In this document: positions 17,561 through 25,947 of the stretch, piece after piece | How the letters are laid out: each line of letters starts with the position of its first letter | Numbering within the stretch: the first letter of the stretch is position 1 | The notes under the pieces: model-generated | The model's database searches: none | Told to the model about the DNA's origin: nothing | What the model saw: only the letters and a program-made list of their open reading frames with translations | DNA from: an uncultured Eubacterium sp. | GTDB taxonomy: Bacteria; Bacillota; Clostridia; Lachnospirales; Lachnospiraceae | DNA length: 64,000 nucleotides | Reading direction: 5' to 3' | NCBI GenBank assembly: GCA_910584645.1 | Contig: CAJUAU010000004.1 | Location: 133,020 to 197,019 of the forward strand | Translations under genes and position numbers: made by a program

Positions 17561-19711
17561 TTATTCAATGTAAGTGACAGTAATTTTCTTGACGAAAATA
17601 CCCCGATCCTCTTCCCTGCCATTTTCTTTGACTTCAAAGATATTATTCGTATTCAGAAAGAGCCAGTTTACACCTTTTTTTGTCCTTTCGTTGACAGTTT
17701 CTTTCAAGTTCGTATCAAATTCAGCCACACCGGATGATTTATTGTCAATTTCATATTGTTTCACACCGTTTACTTTGATTGTCGTTGTTCCCTTCTTCTT
17801 TCCTGCCTCATATTCAAGCGCAATATGAACCCTTTTTGCCCCACCGGAGTATAGCTTGAGCACACTCTGTTTTGTAGTCCACATACCCTCTTCCCCATAA
17901 TCCGGCATATTCCAGCCATTATGGGCAAACACAGTGGCCCGGCCATTATAAGAAAAATCCATCTCAAGCAGTGGATCATCCTTACTCACATACACATCAT
18001 TGTATGGTTTCAGGCCCTCCACCGGATTTTTAAACGCAAGAATCAGATTATCCGCTTCATAAAGATAACAGCGGTCCTTATATTTATGTGCATTCTTATA
18101 GTCTGTAATATACACCGTATCTTCGGAAAAAGCATTGTTTTCAAAAATCTGTTTATTCTTTTTGTCCTCTTGTTTTGCCAGGCTGTCCCGGTAAAAACGC
18201 GACATGTAAAAATAATTCATATTTATATCAAAATAAGAAGCTTTGGTCCCAATCTGCAGCATTTGATAAAATCCGCAGGACTCCAGAGGATAATATACAA
18301 TATGTTTATAATCACCAAGCTTTGTCGTCCAAAATGAATCCTCCGCATATATATCTTCCTCTTCCGGTACAGAAGCATACTGGGTATGAATATTCATCAC
18401 GGGTCTTGCCAGGTCGGCAATCTGCAGGCAGACACAAATAATAATGATTAATTTCTGTACATTTTTATTTCTAATATAACGACTGACCATGTAGGTTCCA
18501 AACAACATAACAAAATACATGATCGTCCACATAAATCTTCCTGAGGAACGGATCGTCGCCAGCAAATCTAACAACTTATCCGGCATATAGATCCACACTA
18601 CCATCTTTTCTCCGAGATAAATGGTCGATGTAAGCGCCAGACCCCAGAACACAATGATCACAATTGCCAGCGAAATGACTCCCGATTTATGGTTCCTGTA
18701 CTTTTCTTTCAGGACTTCTTTTGTCTTCCGGACTCCTCCCAGCTTGATCACTTTCTGCAGTATAACTACAAGGCATACTGCATATAGAAGGATCATTCCA
18801 AGCCCCAGATAACAAAATCCTTCATACTGGCCCAGATGCCATGGCTTCTTGCTTAAGAAAGTAGAATAATGAAAGGGATTAACCAGCGCATTGATATTCG
18901 CTGAATAAATTCCAAATCCCCCGGCTGTCGCTTTTAAAATGTCGGTAAACCCACCAACCAAAAAGAAAGCGAGAAGTGAACTTGCCATGAAACAGCCAAA
19001 TACCATGCCAACCCGTTTCCAATCCCGGTCTTTTAACAGACAGTGCAGTAAGTAACCACACATCAAGCCGCCAACAATAAAGATGATATACATCTGAATC
19101 AGAACACAAAGCACACCAAGGATACTAAATGCCAGCGCCGCTTTCCAGCGTTTTGTAAAATGATCTTTATACAACCAGATCCCAATAGCCGCAAGGATCA
19201 AAAAATGGGCGGCAAGGGAAGTATGTCTGGAATCTTCCGACAAAAGTCCAAAAAGTCTCTGTAAAACCGGTGTTGATAAGATAAAGAAGACGCTTCCAAA
19301 TGCACAAAATATACGGCTCTTATTAAACTTCGCAACAAGAACACTGCCAATCCCGCCATTCAGCATAAAGCACATTAGGCCAAAGAGCCCAAAATACTGA
19401 AACGTCTGAGGCAGTATGGGAGAAAGCAGTTTAAAAAATATCGCATATAAAGGAATGGAGTCAGTATAGAGCACGCTCACCTTATATGGATAAGTCAGCC
19501 CGTCGTGGACTCCTATTGGGAAAGACCAGTCCGCATTTCTGAAGAATTTCCATCCAATATAATGCTGTTGCAGGTCTCTTCCAGTCAACAGCCAGGCATC
19601 ATTACAGACATTTAAAACATCAAATCCATATATGACGACAAAAAATAAAGCTCCCAGCAGTAATCCTATGATAAAAATCTGTAATGTTTTATTATTTTTT
19701 AGCATTTTCAT
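17561..19711 (-). CDS. Large membrane protein, DUF6311/GT-C like
   Basis: A 716-residue protein with about ten membrane spans in the first 440 residues and a C-terminal soluble, probably beta-rich domain of some 270 residues. The first outer loop contains GRDLQQHYIGWKFFRNADWSFP, which I associate from memory with the DUF6311 family of GT-C like membrane proteins. The acidic residue in RDLQQHY occupies the usual catalytic-loop position. The C-terminal part (ARKVHIALEYEAG-like region near 640) could bind carbohydrate. Its neighbours are an undecaprenyl-phosphate glycosyltransferase upstream and a GT-C protein downstream. The exact function is not known. Confidence 0.65.
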   Translation of the reverse strand: MKMLKNNKTLQIFIIGLLLGALFFVVIYGFDVLNVCNDAWLLTGRDLQQHYIGWKFFRNADWSFPIGVHDGLTYPYKVSVLYTDSIPLYAIFFKLLSPILPQTFQYFGLFGLMCFMLNGGIGSVLVAKFNKSRIFCAFGSVFFILSTPVLQRLFGLLSEDSRHTSLAAHFLILAAIGIWLYKDHFTKRWKAALAFSILGVLCVLIQMYIIFIVGGLMCGYLLHCLLKDRDWKRVGMVFGCFMASSLLAFFLVGGFTDILKATAGGFGIYSANINALVNPFHYSTFLSKKPWHLGQYEGFCYLGLGMILLYAVCLVVILQKVIKLGGVRKTKEVLKEKYRNHKSGVISLAIVIIVFWGLALTSTIYLGEKMVVWIYMPDKLLDLLATIRSSGRFMWTIMYFVMLFGTYMVSRYIRNKNVQKLIIIICVCLQIADLARPVMNIHTQYASVPEEEDIYAEDSFWTTKLGDYKHIVYYPLESCGFYQMLQIGTKASYFDINMNYFYMSRFYRDSLAKQEDKKNKQIFENNAFSEDTVYITDYKNAHKYKDRCYLYEADNLILAFKNPVEGLKPYNDVYVSKDDPLLEMDFSYNGRATVFAHNGWNMPDYGEEGMWTTKQSVLKLYSGGAKRVHIALEYEAGKKKGTTTIKVNGVKQYEIDNKSSGVAEFDTNLKETVNERTKKGVNWLFLNTNNIFEVKENGREEDRGIFVKKITVTYIE

Positions 19712-19741
19712 ATTTCATAACTCTCTTAACTTAATCCATTA

Positions 19742-20701
19742 TCAATTCTCTGTTTTGGTATCGCTATCAAAGTTTATTCTTTCTTCCTCTACAACAAGGG
19801 GACGGTGTGTAACTCTTGAATTAATATTCATGATATACTCACCTAACAACCCGATAAAAAACAGCTGAACGGATCCAAATACCAGAATCCCAATTAGAAG
19901 AGGTGTCATTCCTGCAACAAAACGGTCCCAGAAAACCAGCTTCATGATCAAGTAGATCAGTGCGATCACAATACTTATTCCGGAAAGAATAAATCCTAGT
20001 ATTGTAGCGATCCGCATCCCGACCTTTGTATATGAAGTAAAACTGAGCATCGCCGCATCATACAAACTGTACCAGTTATTATGTGTCTTACCCGCCCGGC
20101 GTCTCTCCTGCTGGTATTCAATATCTTTTCTCTTAAATCCTAATTCTGCTACAATCCCCCGCAAAAACGGCATCGGGTCATCCAGATTCCGCAAAACGTC
20201 CATAAAATCTTTATCGTAAAGGCCAAAACCGGTAAAATGTTCAATCTGCTCGACACTGGACATTTTTTTGATCAGCTTGTAATAACAGCTTCTCAAAAAA
20301 TACATGATCTTATTTTCTTTGCTCTTCGATTTTATCCCAATTACAATTTTGTATCCTTTTTCCCATTCATGCACAAACTGCGTGATCATAGGAATGGGAT
20401 CCTGGAAATCCGCGCAAAGCAGAATCGTACAGTCTCCGGTGGTCTGCAGAAGACCATGGAAAGGTGAATTGAACTGTCCAAAATTTTTCACGTTAAATAT
20501 TGCTTTGATCTTTGGATCATTCTCACACAGACCGCGGATCCTGCTTCTTGTAGAATCCGTCGAATCGTTATCAATAAAAAGGATTTCGTAATCATATTGC
20601 GGCAGGTTATTGGTGATCTCATCAATCACAGCCTTGGTAATCGGCTCTACGTTTTCCTCTTCATTATAGGTAGGTATCATCACACTGATTACTTTTTTCA
20701 T
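19742..20701 (-). CDS. Undecaprenyl-phosphate glycosyltransferase (GtrB/CsbB-like)
   Basis: A 319-residue GT2 enzyme with two C-terminal membrane spans (about 230-255 and 265-290), the GtrB/CsbB/ArnC layout. Motifs are SVMIPTYNEEENV, FIDNDSTDST, the metal region LLCADFQDP, and TGFGLYDKDF; the tail GEYIMNINSRVTHRP is typical. It transfers a sugar to undecaprenyl phosphate for use by GT-C enzymes outside. I start it at ATG 20701 with GGAGATAAC as ribosome site. A longer open frame runs 20 residues further up, but those residues are encoded by the repeat element described at 20704-20800 and do not look like protein. The element therefore forms its 5' leader. Confidence 0.85.
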   Translation of the reverse strand: MKKVISVMIPTYNEEENVEPITKAVIDEITNNLPQYDYEILFIDNDSTDSTRSRIRGLCENDPKIKAIFNVKNFGQFNSPFHGLLQTTGDCTILLCADFQDPIPMITQFVHEWEKGYKIVIGIKSKSKENKIMYFLRSCYYKLIKKMSSVEQIEHFTGFGLYDKDFMDVLRNLDDPMPFLRGIVAELGFKRKDIEYQQERRRAGKTHNNWYSLYDAAMLSFTSYTKVGMRIATILGFILSGISIVIALIYLIMKLVFWDRFVAGMTPLLIGILVFGSVQLFFIGLLGEYIMNINSRVTHRPLVVEEERINFDSDTKTEN

Positions 20702-20703
20702 TG

Positions 20704-20800
20704 TTATCTCCATGCGCGCACGCCTTTTGCTCATTACACAAGTTTGGGCGTGCGCGCACAAACTTGCAGAGTGAAAAATTTATTTTTCACTCTTATCTCC
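20704..20800. repeat. Short insertion-like element with pseudoknot potential
   Basis: Between rfbH and the GT2 gene an 81-base segment (20712-20792) is bracketed by the same eight bases, ttatctcc, at 20704-20711 and 20793-20800. Inside are two perfect hairpins. One has 10-base arms (20769-20778 with 20783-20792). The other has 8-base arms (20739-20746 with 20759-20766) and a 12-base loop at 20747-20758. That whole loop is perfectly complementary to 20713-20724, which sits just before the ribosome site of the GT2 gene on the minus-strand RNA. The GC-rich loop contrasts with the AT-rich surroundings. It may be a small interspersed repeat that brought an RNA structure with it. Confidence 0.65.
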
Positions 20801-22140
20801 TAGTTTTTTAATCCTTCCTTGATCACTTTCGCCATATAATCAATCTTTTCATCTGTCATACCTGGATATACACCAAGCCAGAACGTATCGTTCATAATAC
20901 GATCTGTCACTTTTAAATCACCGATAACCCGATATCCTTTGCCACTCGCGCGGAATTCATCAAAACATGGCTGTTTTACGATGTTTCCTGCAAAAAGCAT
21001 ACGAGTCTGAACACCATGTCCTTCAATATACTGGACAAGTTTGTTCTTATCTACACCTTCGCGGCAGGTAATCAAAAATCCAAACCAGCTTGGCTTTGAG
21101 TTTGGACAAGCCTCTGGGAGAATCAGCTTATCTTCTACTTCTTCCAATGCCTTACGCAAACGGTCAAAATTGTGTCTTCTCTTTTCTACAAATGTAGGGA
21201 ATTTAGCAAGCTGGGCACATCCCACAGCAGCCTGCATATCCGTTGCTTTTAAATTATATCCAAAATGGGAATATACATATTTGTGGTCATATCCCAGCGG
21301 AAGCTCTCCATACTGTCTGTCAAAACGGTGTCCGCACATATTATCGCGCCCTGACGGACATACACAGTCTCTTCCCCAATCCCTGAGGGAACGAACTGCC
21401 TTATGGATCAACGGGTTATCCGTATAAACAGCACCTCCCTCTCCCATCGTCATATGATGGGGAGGATAAAAACTCGAAGTTCCGACATCACCAATCGTCC
21501 CTGTGAATTTTTCCTCGCCATTTATCGTATACTTGGAGCCAAGAGCATCGCAGTTATCCTCAACCAGCCACAAATTGTGCTTATTACAGAACTCTTTGAT
21601 GGCTCCCAGATCCCATGGATTGCCAAGAGTATGTGCGATCATAACTGCTTTTGTCTTATCCGAAAGAGCTTCTCCAAGCATGGACGCATCCATATTGTAC
21701 TGTGGAATTGTCATATCTACAAATACAGGAACTGCACCATACTGAATAATGGGTGCGATCGTAGTCGGAAAACCTGCAGCCACCGTGATCACTTCATCCC
21801 CCGGCATAACCCTGCGGTCTCCCATAAGCGGAGAAGTAAGCGCCATAAAAGCAAGAAGGTTTGCGGAAGAACCAGAGTTCACAAGAGAACAATGTTTCAC
21901 ACCAAGATATTCAGCAAATTCTTTCTCAAACTGATCCGTATATCTTCCTGATGTCAGCCAGAACTCCAAAGAACTGTCTACCAGATTTACCATTTCCTCA
22001 TGGCCATAGTATCTGGAGGCGTATGGGATCCTGTCCCCCTCCTCAAAGGGCTTTACCTGATTGTGGTATTTGTCACAATACTCCTTTACCTGCTCTAAAA
22101 TACTCTCTCTTGCCTGCTTTTCATTCATATTCTCAAACAT
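20800..22140 (-). CDS. rfbH: CDP-4-keto-6-deoxyglucose 3-dehydrase (E1)
   Basis: A 446-residue enzyme of the DegT/aminotransferase fold that removes the 3-hydroxyl of CDP-4-keto-6-deoxyglucose using pyridoxamine phosphate and a [2Fe-2S] cluster. The usual PLP lysine is replaced by histidine (H228 in FYPPHHMTMGEGG), the mark of E1. All four cluster cysteines are present: C197, C259, C261 and C269, with the C-x-C-x7-C spacing of the Yersinia enzyme. These identities make the assignment strong. E1 needs an electron-donating reductase (E3, RfbI/AscD); no such gene is visible in this window, so it must be elsewhere or be replaced. Upstream genes supply its substrate. Confidence 0.95.
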   Translation of the reverse strand: MFENMNEKQARESILEQVKEYCDKYHNQVKPFEEGDRIPYASRYYGHEEMVNLVDSSLEFWLTSGRYTDQFEKEFAEYLGVKHCSLVNSGSSANLLAFMALTSPLMGDRRVMPGDEVITVAAGFPTTIAPIIQYGAVPVFVDMTIPQYNMDASMLGEALSDKTKAVMIAHTLGNPWDLGAIKEFCNKHNLWLVEDNCDALGSKYTINGEEKFTGTIGDVGTSSFYPPHHMTMGEGGAVYTDNPLIHKAVRSLRDWGRDCVCPSGRDNMCGHRFDRQYGELPLGYDHKYVYSHFGYNLKATDMQAAVGCAQLAKFPTFVEKRRHNFDRLRKALEEVEDKLILPEACPNSKPSWFGFLITCREGVDKNKLVQYIEGHGVQTRMLFAGNIVKQPCFDEFRASGKGYRVIGDLKVTDRIMNDTFWLGVYPGMTDEKIDYMAKVIKEGLKN

Positions 22141-22172
22141 ACTTTTATTTCCTTTCTGTTCTATCTTCTATA

Positions 22173-23225
22173 TTATTTACCCAGGAACTCTTGTATCTGT
22201 TTATCCATCACCGCTGCTATATTTTCACCTTTAAAATAAACTTTCGTCCATTCTACCGTTTTATCCAGCGCTTCTGCCACAGACCATCTTGGCTTCCACC
22301 CAAACACAGTCTTCAATTTTGAGCAGTCCAGTTTTAGGAAATTCGCTTCGTGAGGCCCTCCATCATACTGGTTCACCCATTTCAGGCCTTCGCCCCACCG
22401 TTTCACAAACATTTCCACCAGATCTCCGGTTGTAACACAGTCCGTCTCATCCGGTCCCACATTATAGTATCCCTGCAAGTCCGGATTTTCATACTGTTCC
22501 TTCACGATCATAAGATACGCGATCACTGGTTCCAATACATGCTGATATGGTCTTGTGGAAAAAGGATTCCGAATGATGATATCCTTCTTTTCCTCTGCTG
22601 CCCGGACACAGTCCGGTATGATCCTGTCATTGGCAAAGTCTCCGCCACCAATAACATTACCGGCTCTGGCTGTAGATACAGCCACCCGTCCATCCGTAAA
22701 GAAAGAATTTTTGTAGCTGTGGGTCACCAGCTCCGAACAGGATTTGCTGTTTGAATATGGGTCATATCCATCCAGTGGTTCATTCTCGCGGTATCCCCAC
22801 TCCCACTCTTTATTTTCATATACCTTATCTGTCGTGACATTCAAAAAACTCTTAACGCATTCATTTTTCCTGACACACTCACAGATATTTACCGTTCCCA
22901 TAACATTTGTCTCATAGGTGTAGACTGGATCTTTATAGGAATCTCTTACAATGGGCTGTGCTGCCAGATGAATCACGATCTCCGGCTGGGCTTCCTCAAA
23001 AACCTTTGAAAGCTTATCTAAATCCCGAATATCACCTATGACAGAATTCATTTTATCTTCTATCTCTGCCATACCGAAAAGATTTGGGTTCGTAGGTGCC
23101 TCCAGGGAATACCCTGTCACCTCAGCACCTGCCCCGATCAGGGTGCGGCACATCCAGGTACCCTTAAAACCGGTATGTCCCGTTACCAGAACTTTTTTAT
23201 TTTCAAAAAATTTTTTATCGATCAT
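22173..23225 (-). CDS. rfbG: CDP-glucose 4,6-dehydratase
   Basis: A 350-residue extended SDR that makes CDP-4-keto-6-deoxyglucose. The nucleotide motif GHTGFKGTW at residues 16-24 is specific to this family, HLAAQPIVRDSY follows, VTTDKVYEN contains the catalytic threonine region, and YSNSKS the tyrosine and lysine. It lies four bases after rfbF and 32 bases before rfbH, the standard F-G-H order of 3,6-dideoxyhexose loci. The product goes to RfbH. Confidence 0.95.
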   Translation of the reverse strand: MIDKKFFENKKVLVTGHTGFKGTWMCRTLIGAGAEVTGYSLEAPTNPNLFGMAEIEDKMNSVIGDIRDLDKLSKVFEEAQPEIVIHLAAQPIVRDSYKDPVYTYETNVMGTVNICECVRKNECVKSFLNVTTDKVYENKEWEWGYRENEPLDGYDPYSNSKSCSELVTHSYKNSFFTDGRVAVSTARAGNVIGGGDFANDRIIPDCVRAAEEKKDIIIRNPFSTRPYQHVLEPVIAYLMIVKEQYENPDLQGYYNVGPDETDCVTTGDLVEMFVKRWGEGLKWVNQYDGGPHEANFLKLDCSKLKTVFGWKPRWSVAEALDKTVEWTKVYFKGENIAAVMDKQIQEFLGK

Positions 23226-23228
23226 ATT

Positions 23229-24008
23229 TTACTCCTCCCAGACCTTCCACGGAGCACTCCCGGAAGCCCACAATTCTTCCAATTTCATCTTGTCCCGCTG
23301 CGTATCCATACACTGCCAGAACCCATCATGCTTTCTGGTCATCAGCTGTCCCTCCTTAACAAGCTTTTCCAATGGTTCCTTTTCAAATACCGTAGAATCG
23401 CCTTCGATATAATCAAAAATTGCCGGTTCAAATACCATGAACCCAATATTGATCACGCCGCCATCGGAATTTGACTTCTCGCGAAAAGCAGTAACCTTCC
23501 CTTCGCGGTCTACATCAAGGACGCCAAACTGCTGACCTACATTAAATGAACTCATGGTAGCTATTTTACCATGGCTCTTATGATATTCAACCAGTTCTTT
23601 TATATTCACATCACTTACACCATCTCCATAAGTAAGTAAAAAGGATTCCTCCCCCACATACTTTTTGATCCGCTTTACCCGTCCGCCAGTCATCGTATTC
23701 AGTCCCGTGTCCACAATGGTCACTTTCCACGGCTCAGCAATATTGTTATGAACGATCATTTCACCGCCCTGTGAGTAGTCAAAGGTTATATCACTATTAT
23801 GAAGATAGTAATCCGCAAACCATTCTTTGATCACATGCTGTTTGTATCCTGCACAGATAATAAACTCGTTAATCCCGTAATGAGAATATTCTTTCATGAT
23901 ATGCCATAAAATCGGTTTCTCTCCTATTTCAATCATAGGTTTTGGTTTAAATGCGCTTTCCTCACTGATTCTGGTTCCAAAACCTCCTGCCAGTAAAACT
24001 GCTTTCAT
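23229..24008 (-). CDS. rfbF: Glucose-1-phosphate cytidylyltransferase
   Basis: A 259-residue nucleotidyltransferase making CDP-glucose. The N-terminal LLAGGFGTRISEES and the following KPMIEIGEKPILWHIM are typical of RfbF, as are YGDGVSDV (metal site) and FMVFEPAIFDY. The start at 24008 is supported by AGGAGG eight bases upstream; the longer frame to 24047 adds 13 residues with no family match. It opens the CDP-sugar branch; glucose 1-phosphate could come from the mutase at 4061-5737. Confidence 0.95.
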   Translation of the reverse strand: MKAVLLAGGFGTRISEESAFKPKPMIEIGEKPILWHIMKEYSHYGINEFIICAGYKQHVIKEWFADYYLHNSDITFDYSQGGEMIVHNNIAEPWKVTIVDTGLNTMTGGRVKRIKKYVGEESFLLTYGDGVSDVNIKELVEYHKSHGKIATMSSFNVGQQFGVLDVDREGKVTAFREKSNSDGGVINIGFMVFEPAIFDYIEGDSTVFEKEPLEKLVKEGQLMTRKHDGFWQCMDTQRDKMKLEELWASGSAPWKVWEE

Positions 24009-24061
24009 TTTATCTACCTCCTGCATAATATAATGATGATACTCCAATTGATTTTTGCTGT

Positions 24062-25804
24062 CTAAAATTTATAAAAATATAAATTTCCATTTTCACTTAA
24101 AATTGGCTCATGTCCGATACAGGTATTCAAAGTATTAATTAAATTGCCAAATTCCGCATCGCTATATGCCCGTTTATCAATATAAATCCCAGCAAATCCT
24201 TTTCCCCTCACACTTGAAACCATTTGATCCGGCGGCAATGCAGCTACCGACTGATTCCACAGATCACTTTCTCTCCCTTTGCTTCCCCCATAGCTCCAAC
24301 GGAGGGTATCAGAATACAAAAAACCAACCAGCAAATGATAATCCGCCATATTATTAACAGGTCCGCCTTCTGGATATGGATGATATGGCAATTGGTAGAT
24401 CATGGATCCCTTTGGCACTTCCTCTTCAATTCTTTGGACAAATTCACTGTCTGATTTTTTCTCAGCTGCAAAAACCACAGAATTTCCTGTCATATTTCCA
24501 GGTATCTGGTCATATAATCCTAATATCACAATAGCGGCAAACATTATACATCCCGCCGCTTTTGCCCATTTTTTACCTTTGCCTTTTATTAATTCTGTCA
24601 TAAAAATGCAGAGCGCCGCAATACTAAAAAAAGCAATAAAGATGGATACACGATTCACGCCACGAATCAGCCCCGTCACAAAATTAGAAAATATACTGCT
24701 AAATCCACCGACAGTTGCAAATAGAACAGCAAACAGGTTTAATTCACATAGAAGCAGAAGCAGGTTCTGCTTGTGGTCCTTTTCATGTTTTCTGAAAAAT
24801 ACAAAAAACAAGAGGAAAAGAAAACCTAAGCCAGCCACCAGCCCCAAGTATGAAGCATGTGCCTCCGTAAATACAAAGACATTATTATATTCTTCATGAA
24901 ACTTCTGCAGCTTTTCAATACCATAATCTTTATAAGGTACCAGAAGCTGAATTATTTTCATAGCATATAACTCCGAATCCAAAACGGAACGGGAAGTCAG
25001 CAGGGAACCATTTCTAAACTGATATACCAGGCACGGCACAAGTGAGATCAACATAAAAACAACAATACTTGCAATCATACCAAGCATTTTTGCCAATGGA
25101 CGCAGTCTTTTTTCTTTGATTGCTTTGGACACTCCAGTAATCCCTAAAAACATACAGGAAAAAAAGGGATAGTAGGCTATGCCATTATTGGCGATAAGAA
25201 GAGAAAATAATAAAACTATATAGTTCTTCTTGTATTTAAAAAAATGTCTTCCGCCTTCAAAAATCCTTTCATCCTGCCACAGCCAGATACAAAGAAGGAC
25301 GGATAATGGTACAAATTCATATGCACTTAAAGAAAAATGTCCAATAAGCCTCACATAATGATAATAAATAAAGTCAAACACTACTGCCCCGGCTATGGCA
25401 AATTCACCGCGCACTCCCATCTTCCTCAAACAATAATATGCAGTGCCTGCAATCAGAAAAAACAGAAGAAACACTGTCAAATTTGCATTTGCCACCACAT
25501 CACTAGTAAAGATCCCCATCATCTTGATCAATAAATTATCAGCATTCATCAATGAATCCGGCATAAAATCATAATATTTTGCCCCGTATGGCGCTCCCAG
25601 ACGTTCTGTTTCAAAAACCCAGCCAGTGTTTTCATCCAGCATTTTAGCATTTTTATAGACAGAATAATCATCACCGCCAGCATACAATATCGGCATAGAA
25701 ACATCAAAATTTTTGAAATCAAAAGTAATTGTGATCAATACTCCGACAATCATAAACAAAATTGTGATATATATGATTTCTCTAACACATTTTGAATTTT
25801 TCAT
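24062..25804 (-). CDS. Multi-span GT-C like membrane protein, paralogue A
   Basis: About 580 residues with some twelve membrane spans and a C-terminal extracytoplasmic domain. It is clearly paralogous to the next gene upstream. Both carry a loop with GAPYGAKYYDF or GAPDVTAFVDT after the first span, then a shared C-terminal block (MIYQLP, LRWSYGG.KGRES or LKWSNGG.KGRNE, GFAGIYID or GFSGVYIN, and NLYFY or LLYFY at the end). The conserved acidic loop after the first span suits a GT-C enzyme. I take ATG 25804 as start: the promoter at 25883-25911 would begin RNA near 25876, and AGGGGAAA precedes this ATG, while the ATG at 25843 has no ribosome site. The start is moderately sure; the sugar is unknown. 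Confidence 0.65.
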   Translation of the reverse strand: MKNSKCVREIIYITILFMIVGVLITITFDFKNFDVSMPILYAGGDDYSVYKNAKMLDENTGWVFETERLGAPYGAKYYDFMPDSLMNADNLLIKMMGIFTSDVVANANLTVFLLFFLIAGTAYYCLRKMGVRGEFAIAGAVVFDFIYYHYVRLIGHFSLSAYEFVPLSVLLCIWLWQDERIFEGGRHFFKYKKNYIVLLFSLLIANNGIAYYPFFSCMFLGITGVSKAIKEKRLRPLAKMLGMIASIVVFMLISLVPCLVYQFRNGSLLTSRSVLDSELYAMKIIQLLVPYKDYGIEKLQKFHEEYNNVFVFTEAHASYLGLVAGLGFLFLLFFVFFRKHEKDHKQNLLLLLCELNLFAVLFATVGGFSSIFSNFVTGLIRGVNRVSIFIAFFSIAALCIFMTELIKGKGKKWAKAAGCIMFAAIVILGLYDQIPGNMTGNSVVFAAEKKSDSEFVQRIEEEVPKGSMIYQLPYHPYPEGGPVNNMADYHLLVGFLYSDTLRWSYGGSKGRESDLWNQSVAALPPDQMVSSVRGKGFAGIYIDKRAYSDAEFGNLINTLNTCIGHEPILSENGNLYFYKF

Positions 25805-25882
25805 TTTCCCCTGTAAATTTCCTTCCGTACAAGATACTTTCATTAAGTTCAGTCAAATCTACATTTAAACATACACTTTTTT

Positions 25883-25911
25883 AGTATATGTTATAATAAT
25901 TGGCTTGTCAA
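25883..25911 (-). promoter_or_regulatory. Near-consensus sigma-A promoter inside the locus
   Basis: On the minus strand TTGACA (25906-25911) and TATACT (25883-25888) are separated by exactly 17 bases. The stretch lies in the 104-base gap between the two paralogous membrane protein genes. It would give independent, strong expression of the downstream paralogue and of rfbF, rfbG and rfbH. Confidence 0.75.
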
Positions 25912-25947
25912 CCTGATTTTTCCAACCTCCATGCAATCCACCTTCTA

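Noticed and set aside
19742..20761. Longer start for the GT2 enzyme
   Set aside because: The extra 20 residues are encoded within the repeat element and have no ribosome site of their own.
20739..20766. Intrinsic terminator after rfbH
   Set aside because: The hairpin is not followed by a U tract on the minus strand and the downstream gene needs the same transcript; the loop complementarity explains it better.
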